Shown: piece by piece, positions 26,770-32,930 of the stretch
Layout: each line of letters opens with the position of its first letter
Position numbering within the stretch: the first letter of the stretch is position 1
From: Flavobacteriales bacterium
GTDB lineage: Bacteria; Bacteroidota; Bacteroidia; Flavobacteriales_D; Crocinitomicaceae
Length of the DNA: 35,861 bases
Assembly: GCA_015665275.1 (NCBI GenBank)
Contig: JADFAL010000080.1
Span: 31,451-67,311 of the forward strand
Reading direction: 5' to 3'
The notes under the pieces: model-generated
The model's input: the letters and a program-made list of their open reading frames with translations, nothing else
What the model was told of the DNA's origin: nothing
Database searches by the model: none
Translations under genes and position numbers: made by a program

Positions 26770-26800
26770 CGAAGATACGAAATTGTTAAGGAAAAGACAA
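26770..26800 (-). promoter_or_regulatory. Promoter of acnB
   Basis: On the reverse strand TTG (26800-26798), a 20-nt spacer, then TATCTTCG (26777-26770), one base from TAnnTTTG. This predicts a leader of about 35-40 nt. Confidence 0.5.
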
Positions 26801-26833
26801 TAGACTGTTAGACATTAGACAATAGACTGTTAG
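26795..26833 (+). repeat. Direct repeat with heptad periodicity
   Basis: AGACAATAGACTGTTAG occurs twice (26795-26811 and 26817-26833), separated by ACATT. The stretch can be parsed into units such as TAGACTG, TTAGACA, TTAGACA, ATAGACT, another version of the heptad family. Confidence 0.7.
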
Positions 26834-26987
26834 TCTCTAGAAACTTCGATTTGAATAGTAAATGCTTTCAATGAAGCCACTCTCCTCTTACAGCAAATAT
26901 TGCAGCTTGGGAGCTTGAATGTATTAATCCAAATGCAAAATTGCTCCCATTTTTCTCGTCAGACGGACTGTTAACGGATTAAATTTC

Positions 26988-26995
26988 TATCTTTG
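26988..26995 (+). promoter_or_regulatory. -7 element of the rpsF operon
   Basis: TATCTTTG, a full match to TAnnTTTG. Transcription should begin at about 27000-27002, giving a leader of about 53 nt before rpsF. No clear TTG at the -33 distance was found. Confidence 0.6.
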
Positions 26996-26999
26996 CCGT

Positions 27000-27019
27000 C
27001 CCGTTTGAAAAGAAGCGGG
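27000..27019 (+). promoter_or_regulatory. 5' leader hairpin of the rpsF-rpsR-rplI mRNA
   Basis: CCCGTTT (27000-27006) pairs with AAGCGGG (27013-27019) through 7 bp including one G-U, with loop GAAAAG, followed by GTTTT. Given the promoter, the stem would sit at the very 5' end of the mRNA. It could stabilise the mRNA, attenuate transcription, or bind S6:S18; the sequence alone does not decide. Confidence 0.4.
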
Positions 27020-27053
27020 GTTTTATAATTAATTATTTTACAAACTTAGTTTT

Positions 27054-27410
27054 ATGAAATCTTACGAAACTGTTTTCATTTTAACTCCCGTTTTGTCTGA
27101 TGAACAGGCAAAGGAAGCAGTGCAGAGATTCGAGAGCCAAATTGGTTCATTAGGTGGTAAGGTGAAGCATTCTGAAACTTGGGGATTGCGCAAGTTAGCG
27201 TACCCGATTCAGAAGAAATCAACCGGTTTTTACTTCCTGACAGAATTTGAAGCACCAGGAGAAGCAATCAACGAATTAGAAGTTGAATTTAAGCGCGATG
27301 AGCGTGTTATGCGTTTCTTAACTGTACGCATGGACAAAGACCATCTAGAGTATTCTGGAAAGCGTCGCAAGCGTTTGGGATCAAAAAAGTCAGCGGAAGC
27401 GGAGGCTTAA
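27054..27410 (+). CDS. rpsF: 30S ribosomal protein S6
   Basis: 118 residues. It binds the 30S platform together with S18. The N-terminus ([18 protein letters not shown]), the central [20 protein letters not shown] and [15 protein letters not shown] are standard S6. A basic then acidic tail ([16 protein letters not shown]) is typical in Bacteroidota. First gene of the rpsF-rpsR-rplI operon, 27 nt before rpsR. The operon lacks ssb or priB between the S6 and S18 genes. Confidence 0.97.
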   Translation: MKSYETVFILTPVLSDEQAKEAVQRFESQIGSLGGKVKHSETWGLRKLAYPIQKKSTGFYFLTEFEAPGEAINELEVEFKRDERVMRFLTVRMDKDHLEYSGKRRKRLGSKKSAEAEA

Positions 27411-27437
27411 TTATTAATCATCTAAAAGAACAAAGAA

Positions 27438-27701
27438 ATGGCTCAAAATGATGTAAGATATTTGACTCCGATTAACATCGAGATCAAAAAAGAAAAATAC
27501 TGCCGATTCAAGAAAAGCGGTATCAAATTCATCGATTACAAAGACGCAGACTACTTGTTGAAATTGGTAAACGAGCAGGGGAAAATCTTGCCTCGTCGTA
27601 TCACTGGAACATCTGCTAAATACCAACGTCGTGTGAACAAAGCGGTTAAGCGTGCTCGTCACCTTGCTTTAATGCCGTACGTTGCAGATATGTTGAAATA
27701 A
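27438..27701 (+). CDS. rpsR: 30S ribosomal protein S18
   Basis: 87 residues. Standard S18 features: [16 protein letters not shown], then [44 protein letters not shown]. The N-terminal zinc-type cysteines of some S18 proteins are reduced to a single Cys, as in many bacteria. It forms a heterodimer with S6. Middle gene of the operon; rplI follows after 33 nt. Confidence 0.97.
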   Translation: MAQNDVRYLTPINIEIKKEKYCRFKKSGIKFIDYKDADYLLKLVNEQGKILPRRITGTSAKYQRRVNKAVKRARHLALMPYVADMLK

Positions 27702-27734
27702 TTTACCGAAGGTTAACACGAAATTTTATTCAAA

Positions 27735-28181
27735 ATGGAAGTAATTTTAAAGAAAAACGTAGACAACCTTGGGTATGCGAATGATGTAGTTACAGTAAAA
27801 CCAGGATACGGTCGTAACTTCCTTATTCCTCAAGGATACGCGGTTTTGGCAACGGCTTCTGCAAAGAAAGCACACGCCGAAATCATGAAACAAAAATCTC
27901 ACAAAGAATCCAAAGTATTGGCTGAAGCTGAAGAGCTCGGAACAAAGCTTGCTGGACTTACGTTGAACATTACAACGAAAGTTGGTGAAAGCGGAAAAAT
28001 CTTTGGTTCTGTGAACGCAATTCAATTGGCTGAAGCTATTCGTAAGGAAGGTTTGGAAATTGATCGCAAATCATTGAAAATTTCAAACGAACCAATCCGC
28101 GAGATTGGAACGTACGAAGCAGTTGCAAACTTGCATAAAGATGTAAAGACAACTTTCTCTTTCGAGGTAGTTGCTGAGTAA
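27735..28181 (+). CDS. rplI: 50S ribosomal protein L9
   Basis: 148 residues. The N-terminal rRNA-binding domain (MEVILKKNVDNLGYANDVVTVKPGYGRNFLIPQGYA) is joined by the long connecting helix (about 42-76) to the C-terminal domain (GKIFGSVNAIQLAEAI, then LKISNEPIREIGTY). It binds the L1-stalk region and helps keep reading frame and translation fidelity. Last gene of the operon; a strong terminator follows 18 nt after the stop. Confidence 0.97.
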   Translation: MEVILKKNVDNLGYANDVVTVKPGYGRNFLIPQGYAVLATASAKKAHAEIMKQKSHKESKVLAEAEELGTKLAGLTLNITTKVGESGKIFGSVNAIQLAEAIRKEGLEIDRKSLKISNEPIREIGTYEAVANLHKDVKTTFSFEVVAE

Positions 28182-28199
28182 TTGCTCGTTTAGAATTTT

Positions 28200-28232
28200 A
28201 AAAGCCCTGACGGTTTCGTCAGGGCTTTTTTT
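28200..28232 (+). terminator. Rho-independent terminator of the S6-S18-L9 operon
   Basis: A perfect 13-bp stem, AAAAGCCCTGACG (28200-28212) with CGTCAGGGCTTTT (28217-28229), a 4-nt loop, then T to 28232. Confidence 0.92.
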
Positions 28233-28651
28233 GTGTTTATATTAGATTTATACTTCCTATCTCGGCATCTCGGCATCTCGACAAGCTCGATGACCTCAAA
28301 TTCGATGACCTCAATATTTATAGCGGACGCAAAGCTGTGTTTGTTTTTAAGGGGTTTACTGAGACGTGGTGGGTTTGTTTGGTGTCTGCACTGCCAGATG
28401 GTCATTGCCTGTATCAGCACTATATTTTTTTTGCGACCACAAAGACACAAAGAGCACCATGTGTTTTGACCTAACTTTATGGCGGTTGAGAGCGCAAAGG
28501 ATTTTGACGATGCCATAATCTAGCGTCCCTTGCGCCTTTTCGGTTCATTCAACAATTTGTAAACACCTAGTAAGTCGTCCCTCTAGGGAAGGCTGGTAAT
28601 CGCTTGTGAGAAAGAATTGTCATTTAGATTCCAAAAAAAATGCCCCCCTAA
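28233..28651. other. Repeat-rich non-coding region
   Basis: About 420 bases without a gene. It holds the dyad 19-mer at 28274-28292 with duplicated flanks (CTCGGCAT twice at 28261-28276; CGATGACCTCAA twice at 28287-28315), then a segment containing CCACAAAGACACAAAGAGC (about 28438), a motif I recall as recurrent between Bacteroidota genes, then unassignable sequence. Open frames over it are repeat-derived shadows. Confidence 0.6.
28274..28292. repeat. Dyad element, inverted copy of the one at 23899
   Basis: CATCTCGACAAGCTCGATG is the exact reverse complement of 23899-23917. The identity extends one base further on each side. Here it is not inside a terminator stem. Confidence 0.8.
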
Positions 28652-28659
28652 GGAGGCAT
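28633..28659 (-). terminator. Orphan terminator-like hairpin
   Basis: An 8-bp stem with one mismatch (28640-28647 with 28652-28659) is preceded by eight A on the plus strand, so on the minus strand it is followed by eight T. No minus-strand gene lies upstream of it. It abuts the decayed phosphatase fragment. Confidence 0.45.
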
Positions 28660-28825
28660 CGCTGGGAAGAAATACCACACCAAACGCTTGAAAGAACAAT
28701 TACTGGATAATGCTCATTTGCCAATGGAAGAACAGAAAAAAAACCTTGAAGAAGCAATTGTCCGGTGGATGGGAGAAGAAGCGCAAGTGGATGATATGAT
28801 CTTGATGGGGGTTAGAATTCCGTGA
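28652..28825 (+). pseudogene. C-terminal remnant of a SpoIIE-family protein phosphatase
   Basis: A TAA is followed in frame by 57 codons ending at TGA (28823-28825). The translation GGIAGKKYHTKRLKEQLLDN continues AHLPMEEQKKNLEEAIVRW and ends EEAQVDDMILMGVRIP. This matches the C-terminus of SpoIIE/PP2C-type phosphatase domains in Bacteroidota (FGGxxGKKF, LPMEEQ, then W.G..EQVDD..+IG+RI). Everything upstream (sensor and catalytic Asp motifs) is missing and there is no start codon at the beginning. It is a gene relic. Confidence 0.72.
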
Positions 28826-28836
28826 GAATTAATTCA

Positions 28837-28844
28837 TACTTTCG
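28837..28844 (+). promoter_or_regulatory. Possible -7 element for the gene at 28865
   Basis: TACTTTCG, one base from TAnnTTTG, 20 nt upstream of the ATG. A TTG at the usual distance is not clear. Confidence 0.35.
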
Positions 28845-28864
28845 TTTTCAATAAATTCAATCGT

Positions 28865-29200
28865 ATGAAACCAACACTATTACTTACCATTAGCCTACTA
28901 ATTACAATGATTTCTTGGGGTCAAGAATCAAATACAATTATTAAGGGAAAAGTCACAGAGAAAGGAGAGGCGCTGATTGGTGTTACAATAATGATAGAAG
29001 AAACGACCATTGGAACTTTCACAGATTTAGATGGAAATTTCAAATTAGACGCTTTTAGGTTCGAAGGAGAGTCAATCAGTATTAGGTTTCAATACGCATG
29101 TTATAAAACGGCCCAAGTGCATTTCGATTCTGTAGAAGATGCTGCGGCTACATCTATTGAAGTCAATTACAAGAAAGCAAAGAAATTTAAGGTGATATAA
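28865..29200 (+). CDS. Stand-alone carboxypeptidase-regulatory-like (CarboxypepD_reg) secreted protein
   Basis: 111 residues. A signal peptide ends near SWGQ (about residue 20). Then comes an entire beta-sandwich of the carboxypeptidase-D-regulatory-like type: IIKGKVTEKGEALIGVTIMIEE, TTIGTFTDLDGNFKLD, ISIRFQYACYKTAQV. In Bacteroidota this domain normally precedes a TonB-dependent receptor plug and barrel; here the protein ends with a Lys-rich tail and no plug follows. It lies 44 bp upstream of a metal-chelate ABC importer, but with a separate probable promoter. Its role is unknown; it could be a free-standing accessory domain or the remnant of a receptor. Confidence 0.75.
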   Translation: MKPTLLLTISLLITMISWGQESNTIIKGKVTEKGEALIGVTIMIEETTIGTFTDLDGNFKLDAFRFEGESISIRFQYACYKTAQVHFDSVEDAAATSIEVNYKKAKKFKVI

Positions 29201-29232
29201 ACTCCGAAATAGGTCAATTCCATTCCTTTTGA

Positions 29233-29240
29233 CATCTTTG
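29233..29240 (+). promoter_or_regulatory. Near-consensus -7 element of the ABC importer operon
   Basis: CATCTTTG, one base from TAnnTTTG, ending 4 nt before the ATG at 29245. It suggests a nearly leaderless mRNA. No Fur-box-like sequence was recognised. Confidence 0.35.
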
Positions 29241-29244
29241 TAGT

Positions 29245-30315
29245 ATGCGTACACTCGTGTATTTCTTGGCCCTCATCATTGTTCCATTCGGATGCACCCA
29301 TTCGAAGGAAGAATCCAAAATCGATCCTAAAAACTACGATTCCATTGAATTGAAATACGCTGAATTCTTTCGATTGAAGCAGAAGGGAAACGAATTCCTA
29401 CTTGAACTGTTAGACCCTGACTCTAAAAAAGTGGTGCAAACCGTAGAAATATCCAATAAGAAAAACGAACGCATTATCTGTCTAACGGCAACACTCACTG
29501 GGATGTTCTGTGAACTGAACCAACGCGACTACCTCATTGGCGTCACCGCTGAAAATCAACTTTACGACAAAAAATTAAAGCAAAGATTCCGAAATGGAAA
29601 ACTAAAGGAATACGGAGATTTTGCCCAGTTATCATTAGAGCGCGTGGCAAAAGCACAGCCTAATATCATTCTGTACAATTACGTTAATACTGATTTTCCG
29701 CAAAAAGAAAAACTTGAGAAGCTAGGCGTTAAACTACTGATAGTCAACGATTGGATAGAATCACATCCGTTGGCAAAGGCAGAATGGATCAAAGCGATTG
29801 GAGCCATGACCGGAAAGTATAAAGAGGCTTGCGACATTTTCGAATCAATAGAGACACGGTACTTGGAAATCGCCGAGTCTGTACAAGATATTGAAGAAAA
29901 ACCTTCTGTGATTTCCGGGAATTTGATTGGTGGAAGCTGGTATGCTCCGTCAGGAGAAAATTACTTCGGAATATTGATGAAAGACGCGGGAGGAGATTAC
30001 CGATATAAGGACACGAAGGGAGCAAAAAGTCTGGCCCTACCGCTTGAGCAAATATTAGAGGATAACGAAGAAACAAGCATCTGGCTGAATCCAGGCGTTT
30101 CGAATTGGAATCAGTTATTGCAATTGAACCCACATGCAGAAATGTTGGCTCCATCGCAAAAAGAGTCGGTATATTGCTATTCGGCAAATACCAATAAATT
30201 TTGGGAGGAAAGTGCCTTGCGCCCAGATTTTATGTTGGAGGATTTGGTGCATATTTTTCACCCAAGTCTCGATTCTCGGTATCGTTTTCATTACTATTCT
30301 CGATTGAAAAAGTGA
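29245..30315 (+). CDS. Metal-chelate ABC importer, substrate-binding lipoprotein (FecB/BtuF type)
   Basis: 356 residues. Lipobox VPFGC places the lipid anchor at C17. The protein has the two-lobe helical-backbone fold of periplasmic binding proteins for iron-siderophores, haem or cobalamin: RIICLTATLTGMFCELNQRDYLIGVT in the first lobe, a region with QPNIILYNYVN, and a long connecting helix around LAKAEWIKAIGAMTGKYKEACDIF. The ligand cannot be read from the sequence. It is the first gene of a three-gene operon; the permease start overlaps its stop by four bases. Confidence 0.88.
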   Translation: MRTLVYFLALIIVPFGCTHSKEESKIDPKNYDSIELKYAEFFRLKQKGNEFLLELLDPDSKKVVQTVEISNKKNERIICLTATLTGMFCELNQRDYLIGVTAENQLYDKKLKQRFRNGKLKEYGDFAQLSLERVAKAQPNIILYNYVNTDFPQKEKLEKLGVKLLIVNDWIESHPLAKAEWIKAIGAMTGKYKEACDIFESIETRYLEIAESVQDIEEKPSVISGNLIGGSWYAPSGENYFGILMKDAGGDYRYKDTKGAKSLALPLEQILEDNEETSIWLNPGVSNWNQLLQLNPHAEMLAPSQKESVYCYSANTNKFWEESALRPDFMLEDLVHIFHPSLDSRYRFHYYSRLKK

Positions 30316-31310
30316 ATTTGTCCGTAAGAAATAAATCGTTTCTTCTAGCACTTGTCATCTTGCTGCCAGTTGTTGCCATTTGGCACCTATTTTCCGGCAC
30401 CATTGATATCGACGGAGATACCTTTTGGACGGCTGTCACCAATTTTGATTCCGATCAACTTTCGCATAAGGTCGTATGGGAATTACGCATTCCGAGAATG
30501 ATTACGGCATTGATTGCAGGAGCCGGTTTGTCCATTGCCGGACTACTCATGCAAACACTTTTCAACAACCCACTTGCTGGCCCGTACGTACTTGGCATTA
30601 ACTCTGGTGCGAGTTTGTTTGTGGCCCTCGCCATCATGGCTGGCATTCCTGTGCTTAGCTCTGATCTTGGAATTGTGGCCAACGCATTGGTCGGGGCCTT
30701 CCTTTTTGGATTAATTATCATCTCTTTCTCGTCGGTTGTCAGACAACAAATATCATTACTCTTAATAGGATTGATGTTGGGAAGTTTCACCAGTGCTATA
30801 GTTTCAGTATTTCAATCTGCAAGCGGATTGGAAGAATTGAAAATATTTACACTTTGGGCGCTGGGATCGCTTCAGTCTGTTACCCTTGAGCAGCTTCCCA
30901 TTTTATTTGCGGCATTCGCGGCGACCGTTCTTGGTGGATATTTGGTCGTGAAACCCTTGAACTTACTCGTACTTGGAGCATCTGAAGCAGCAATGCTCGG
31001 TGTTCGTATCAAACGCGTTCGTTTCTTAATCATTCTTATTACAGCTGTAATTACAGGAGTGGTCACGGCGTTTTGTGGTCCTATTGCATTTGTGGGATTG
31101 GCCGTTCCAAATTTGATTCGAATTGTGATGAAAACGCAAAATCATGGGTATTTAATTCTAGGAAGTTTACTCACTGGTGCTATCTTTCTTCTGATTTGCG
31201 ATATTGCCATTCAGCTGCTTGAAACCAAGTTTGCGCTTCCGATTAATGCACTTACATCGCTTGTTGGTGCGCCATTTGTAATTTTACTGGTATTGAGAAG
31301 ATTGAGATGA
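30312..31310 (+). CDS. Metal-chelate ABC importer, permease (FecCD/BtuC family)
   Basis: 332 residues from GTG 30312, the normal length for BtuC/FecCD permeases. The frame is open further upstream, but that part lies inside the coding region of the binding protein; the GTGA overlap with its stop is the natural coupled start. About ten membrane helices are visible. Family motifs are intact: LWELRIPRMITALIAGAGLSIAGLLMQ-type segment at the start, NNPLAGPYVLGINSGAS, then FCGPIAFVGLAVPNLIR and FALPINALTSLVGAPFVILL at the end. It acts as a homodimer in the inner membrane with the ATPase encoded next. Confidence 0.93.
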   Translation: MNLSVRNKSFLLALVILLPVVAIWHLFSGTIDIDGDTFWTAVTNFDSDQLSHKVVWELRIPRMITALIAGAGLSIAGLLMQTLFNNPLAGPYVLGINSGASLFVALAIMAGIPVLSSDLGIVANALVGAFLFGLIIISFSSVVRQQISLLLIGLMLGSFTSAIVSVFQSASGLEELKIFTLWALGSLQSVTLEQLPILFAAFAATVLGGYLVVKPLNLLVLGASEAAMLGVRIKRVRFLIILITAVITGVVTAFCGPIAFVGLAVPNLIRIVMKTQNHGYLILGSLLTGAIFLLICDIAIQLLETKFALPINALTSLVGAPFVILLVLRRLR

Positions 31311-32011
31311 TTACTTCAAAGGACCTACATATCGGTTATAAGCAGGCATTGGTTGCCGTTTCAGATCTTCATTTGGAAGCAGGAGTATACATTCTGATTG
31401 GTAAGAATGGTTCTGGGAAATCGACATTTTTGAAAACGCTAACCGGGAGTATCCCAACGATTTCCGGCACTATTTCCTTACATGGAACCTCCATTCATTC
31501 GTTATCGGAGCCGGAACGACCGAAAAAAATTGCCTTTGTTCAAACCCGATTTCCTGTAGTCGATTTCTTGCGCGTATCGGAATACCTAGCACTGGGAAGA
31601 AGTCCACACACTGCCTTTTTCGGAAAACTAACAGATCATGACAAAGAAATGGTTCAAAATGCCCTTGAAGCACTGAGCATTGAACACTTGACAGATCGAC
31701 ATACCAACGAGTTGAGTGATGGCGAGCGCCAAATGGTGGCAATTGCAAGAACTTTCGCTCAAGGAACAGACATCATTGCACTAGACGAGCCTACGGCATT
31801 TCTCGACTATCAGAACAAATCGGAGATCGTTGAGAAACTGATGGAACTAGGGAAAACCCACGGAAAATTCATCGTTCTTTCTTCTCATGACATCGATCAG
31901 AGTATTGCATCGGGGGCCAATTTCTTGATTGTTGATTCAAAAGAAAAGAAACTTTCTCATTATCCTTCAGGGACTTCCAAAGAAGTAATTGTAGAAAAAG
32001 CATTTAACTAG
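31307..32011 (+). CDS. Metal-chelate ABC importer, ATPase (FecE/BtuD type)
   Basis: 234 residues. Walker A G32-KNGSGKST40, Q-loop in FVQTR, signature LSDGE (136-140; Asp replaces the usual second Gly), Walker B IIALDEP (156-162) and the switch His194 in LSSHD are all present, so it should be active. The ATG overlaps the permease stop (ATGA). With the two genes before it this completes an importer, but no TonB-dependent outer-membrane receptor is in the window. Confidence 0.94.
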   Translation: MITSKDLHIGYKQALVAVSDLHLEAGVYILIGKNGSGKSTFLKTLTGSIPTISGTISLHGTSIHSLSEPERPKKIAFVQTRFPVVDFLRVSEYLALGRSPHTAFFGKLTDHDKEMVQNALEALSIEHLTDRHTNELSDGERQMVAIARTFAQGTDIIALDEPTAFLDYQNKSEIVEKLMELGKTHGKFIVLSSHDIDQSIASGANFLIVDSKEKKLSHYPSGTSKEVIVEKAFN

Positions 32012-32037
32012 TCTGTTACTTTTTTTAAATGCTACAT

Positions 32038-32058
32038 TACAAGGTTATGAACCTTGTA
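32038..32058. repeat. Perfect inverted repeat, 9-bp arms
   Basis: TACAAGGTT (32038-32046), spacer ATG, AACCTTGTA (32050-32058). There is no T-tract on either side, so it is either a weak terminator of the importer operon or an operator-like site just upstream of the response-regulator fragment. Confidence 0.7.
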
Positions 32059-32087
32059 TACCTCCTCTTAATTTCAACAACTTTGAA

Positions 32088-32645
32088 ATGCTCTACGAAG
32101 TTCACAATGGCAAGCAGTTATTGGAAAAATTACGCTTCGTTGTTAACATTCCAGATTTGATTCTTCTCGACATCAACATGCCAGAAATGAATGGGTTTGA
32201 CACCTTAAAAGAACTACAGGAAAGAAATCCTGATATTAAAGTTATCGGATTGTCTATGAACGATGAGGAGGAGTCGTATATGAAATTCATTAGACTGGGG
32301 GGCAATGGATTTGTATCTAAGGTTGCGTCAAAAGACACCCTGCACGCAGCTATGAACTCTGTTATCGAAAAGGGATATTACTACACCGAAGAGATGACCA
32401 ATTCTTTATTTCGAGAAATGAAGGCGCCAAAGAAATCAAACATCGTGCTTATCTCAGACCGAGAGAAAGAACTTTTAAAGTGGATTGGAAGCGATCTCAC
32501 TTATCAGGAAATTGCTGAAAAAATGTTTCTAAGTCCAAAAACGATTGATGGATATCGCAACTCATTATTTCAAAAATTGGATTTAAAGTCTAGGACAAGC
32601 CTAGCAATCTATGCAGTAAAACATGGCTACTATAAAATCGAGTGA
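32088..32645 (+). CDS. LuxR/NarL-type response regulator, receiver domain truncated at the N-terminus
   Basis: 185 residues from the ATG. The receiver domain begins in the middle (LYEVHNGKQLLEKL) and keeps the phospho-acceptor Asp (LILLDINMP), the Ser of the switch (IGLSMND) and the Lys (FVSK). The first beta strand with the acidic DD pair and the first helix (about 25-30 residues) are missing. The C-terminal HTH is complete: LISDREKELLKWI, YQEIAEKMFLSPKTIDGYRNSLFQKL. In-frame sequence upstream is open for about 30 codons but is not receiver-like and holds no ATG. Without the acidic pocket normal phosphorylation is doubtful. No partner kinase is nearby. It is probably a decaying gene, though it may still bind DNA. 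Confidence 0.8.
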   Translation: MLYEVHNGKQLLEKLRFVVNIPDLILLDINMPEMNGFDTLKELQERNPDIKVIGLSMNDEEESYMKFIRLGGNGFVSKVASKDTLHAAMNSVIEKGYYYTEEMTNSLFREMKAPKKSNIVLISDREKELLKWIGSDLTYQEIAEKMFLSPKTIDGYRNSLFQKLDLKSRTSLAIYAVKHGYYKIE

Positions 32646-32679
32646 GTTCCTCATTGATTGCTCCAACTTCTAATTTTTC

Positions 32680-32710
32680 AATCCGGTTCTTCACGTTCCG
32701 GATTTTTTTT
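32680..32710 (+). terminator. Rho-independent terminator
   Basis: AATCCGG (32680-32686) pairs with CCGGATT (32698-32704) around an 11-nt loop, followed by T to 32710. Confidence 0.8.
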
Positions 32711-32783
32711 GTTCGTACATCATGCAACTATTACTAGAACTCTTGTGCGCACATGTATCATTTAGAAAGGAGAAAACCTCTCA

Positions 32784-32918
32784 TTGATTTTGAAGAAAAC
32801 GCCTCTATTTCAAGGCCTTTTGAAAACGGAACTTTGGACTGTGAACGAAACCGAAAGGTTCTTCATAAGAAACAAAGACGGAAGCCGAAAAGTCAAATTT
32901 AGAGTAGGCAATCAATAA
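32784..32918 (+). CDS. Possible small basic protein, TTG start
   Basis: A 44-codon open frame from TTG 32784 to TAA 32916-32918: ILKKTPLFQGLLKTELW near the start and a basic C-terminus FIRNKDGSRKVKFRVGNQ. The composition looks protein-like and it ends 12 nt before the next gene, but there is no ATG, no recognised family and no convincing promoter. It may be a real leader-type gene, the tail of a lost gene, or chance. Confidence 0.25.
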   Translation: MILKKTPLFQGLLKTELWTVNETERFFIRNKDGSRKVKFRVGNQ

Positions 32919-32930
32919 ATAGTAGAACAC

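Larger units (their letters stand above)
26728..27053. other. Divergent promoter region between acnB and rpsF
   Basis: Contains the acnB promoter, a heptad-type direct repeat (26795-26833), about 150 bases with nothing recognisable, then the rpsF promoter and 5' leader hairpin. Confidence 0.6.

Noticed and set aside
28190-28516. 108-codon minus-strand open frame after rplI
   Set aside because: It runs through the rplI terminator, the dyad element and an ACAAAGACACAAAG-type repeat; a repeat shadow.
23508-28864. CRISPR-like spacing of the TCGAC and dyad repeats
   Set aside because: Copies are irregularly spaced, variable in sequence and in both orientations, with no cas genes.
30201-30311. 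Upstream extension of the permease into the binding-protein gene
   Set aside because: The extra 37 codons are an out-of-frame reading of the binding protein; the GTG at 30312 gives the normal start with a 4-base overlap.
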